Of a stretch of DNA of 6,603 nt, positions 6,493 to 6,603 are shown piece after piece (positions within the stretch are counted from its first letter, which is position 1; every line of letters begins with the position of its first letter). The stretch is taken from NCBI GenBank assembly GCA_020350085.1, contig CP070706.1:1802986-1809588 (forward strand). Direction: 5' to 3'. The notes below the pieces were generated by a model. That model was given only the letters and a program-made list of their open reading frames with translations, searched no databases and was not told the DNA's origin. Origin of the DNA: Acidobacteriota bacterium (GTDB lineage Bacteria > Acidobacteriota > Polarisedimenticolia > J045). A program made the position numbers and the translations under genes.

Positions 6493-6603
6493 CGCAGGGC
6501 TTCTCGTCTCGGGTTTTCCTTCTACTGTCCGGCTCGAGTCTCGTCGGGGCAGCCTCGGCGAATGACGGGATGCCCACGCTGGTCTCGCGTCAGGGACATC
6601 GGC
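6493..6603 (-). other. Leader region upstream of the lysine-catabolism gene pair
   Basis: These 111 bases precede the reductase start on the minus strand and should hold at least part of the transcript leader. GAGAAG at 6500-6505, 7 nt before the ATG, is a plausible ribosome binding site. I see no defensible -35/-10 pair, operator repeat or riboswitch-like structure. The reductase frame has no stop codon here but also no in-frame ATG or GTG, and its translation is rich in Arg, Pro and Ser without family resemblance, so I treat it as non-coding. Confidence 0.35.

Noticed and set aside
1..6603. Defence island, CRISPR array, toxin-antitoxin or mobile-element system
   Set aside because: No direct repeat array, transposase, integrase, nuclease or phage motif appears in any frame. 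The window is housekeeping and catabolic in character.

Overview
This is a GC-rich bacterial window with strong G/C preference at third codon positions. It carries five complete protein genes and the last codons of a sixth, packed with little intergenic space. The sequence does not fix the organism. A PpsR-type regulator together with split, animal/plant-like lysine-catabolic enzymes suits a Gram-negative, proteobacterium-like or environmental heterotroph. I see no mobile elements, CRISPR arrays, tRNA or rRNA genes, or phage genes.

Left half, plus strand (1-3792). A 15-residue tail of an unidentified protein ends at 49. A 98-bp gap follows, then a 147-aa unrecognised protein (148-591) whose middle part resembles the activation propeptide of sedolisin/kumamolisin (S53) peptidases. 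Seven bases later comes a DUF299/PpsR-family regulator of PEP synthase or pyruvate phosphate dikinase (up to 1453). Its stop overlaps a GTG start for a large membrane protein (1450-3792). That protein has a spermidine-synthase-like SAM-binding domain placed between two groups of membrane helices. The tight spacing suggests one transcript from 148 to 3792, possibly including the truncated first gene.

Right half, minus strand (3789-6492). Two genes encode the two halves of the eukaryotic bifunctional aminoadipic semialdehyde synthase (LKR/SDH). The lysine-ketoglutarate reductase (6492-5185) is transcribed first, then the saccharopine dehydrogenase, glutamate-forming (5126-3789), after 58 bp. 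Together they turn lysine plus 2-oxoglutarate into saccharopine, then into glutamate and 2-aminoadipate semialdehyde, the first two steps of saccharopine-pathway lysine breakdown. The gene order matches the domain order of the fused eukaryotic enzyme.

The two blocks converge so tightly that the membrane protein and saccharopine dehydrogenase stop codons share one CTAG palindrome (3789-3792), with no room for a separate terminator. The points most worth a second look are the split LKR/SDH pair, the membrane-embedded spermidine-synthase-like protein that lacks the aminopropyltransferase motif, and the small S53-propeptide-like protein next to ppsR.
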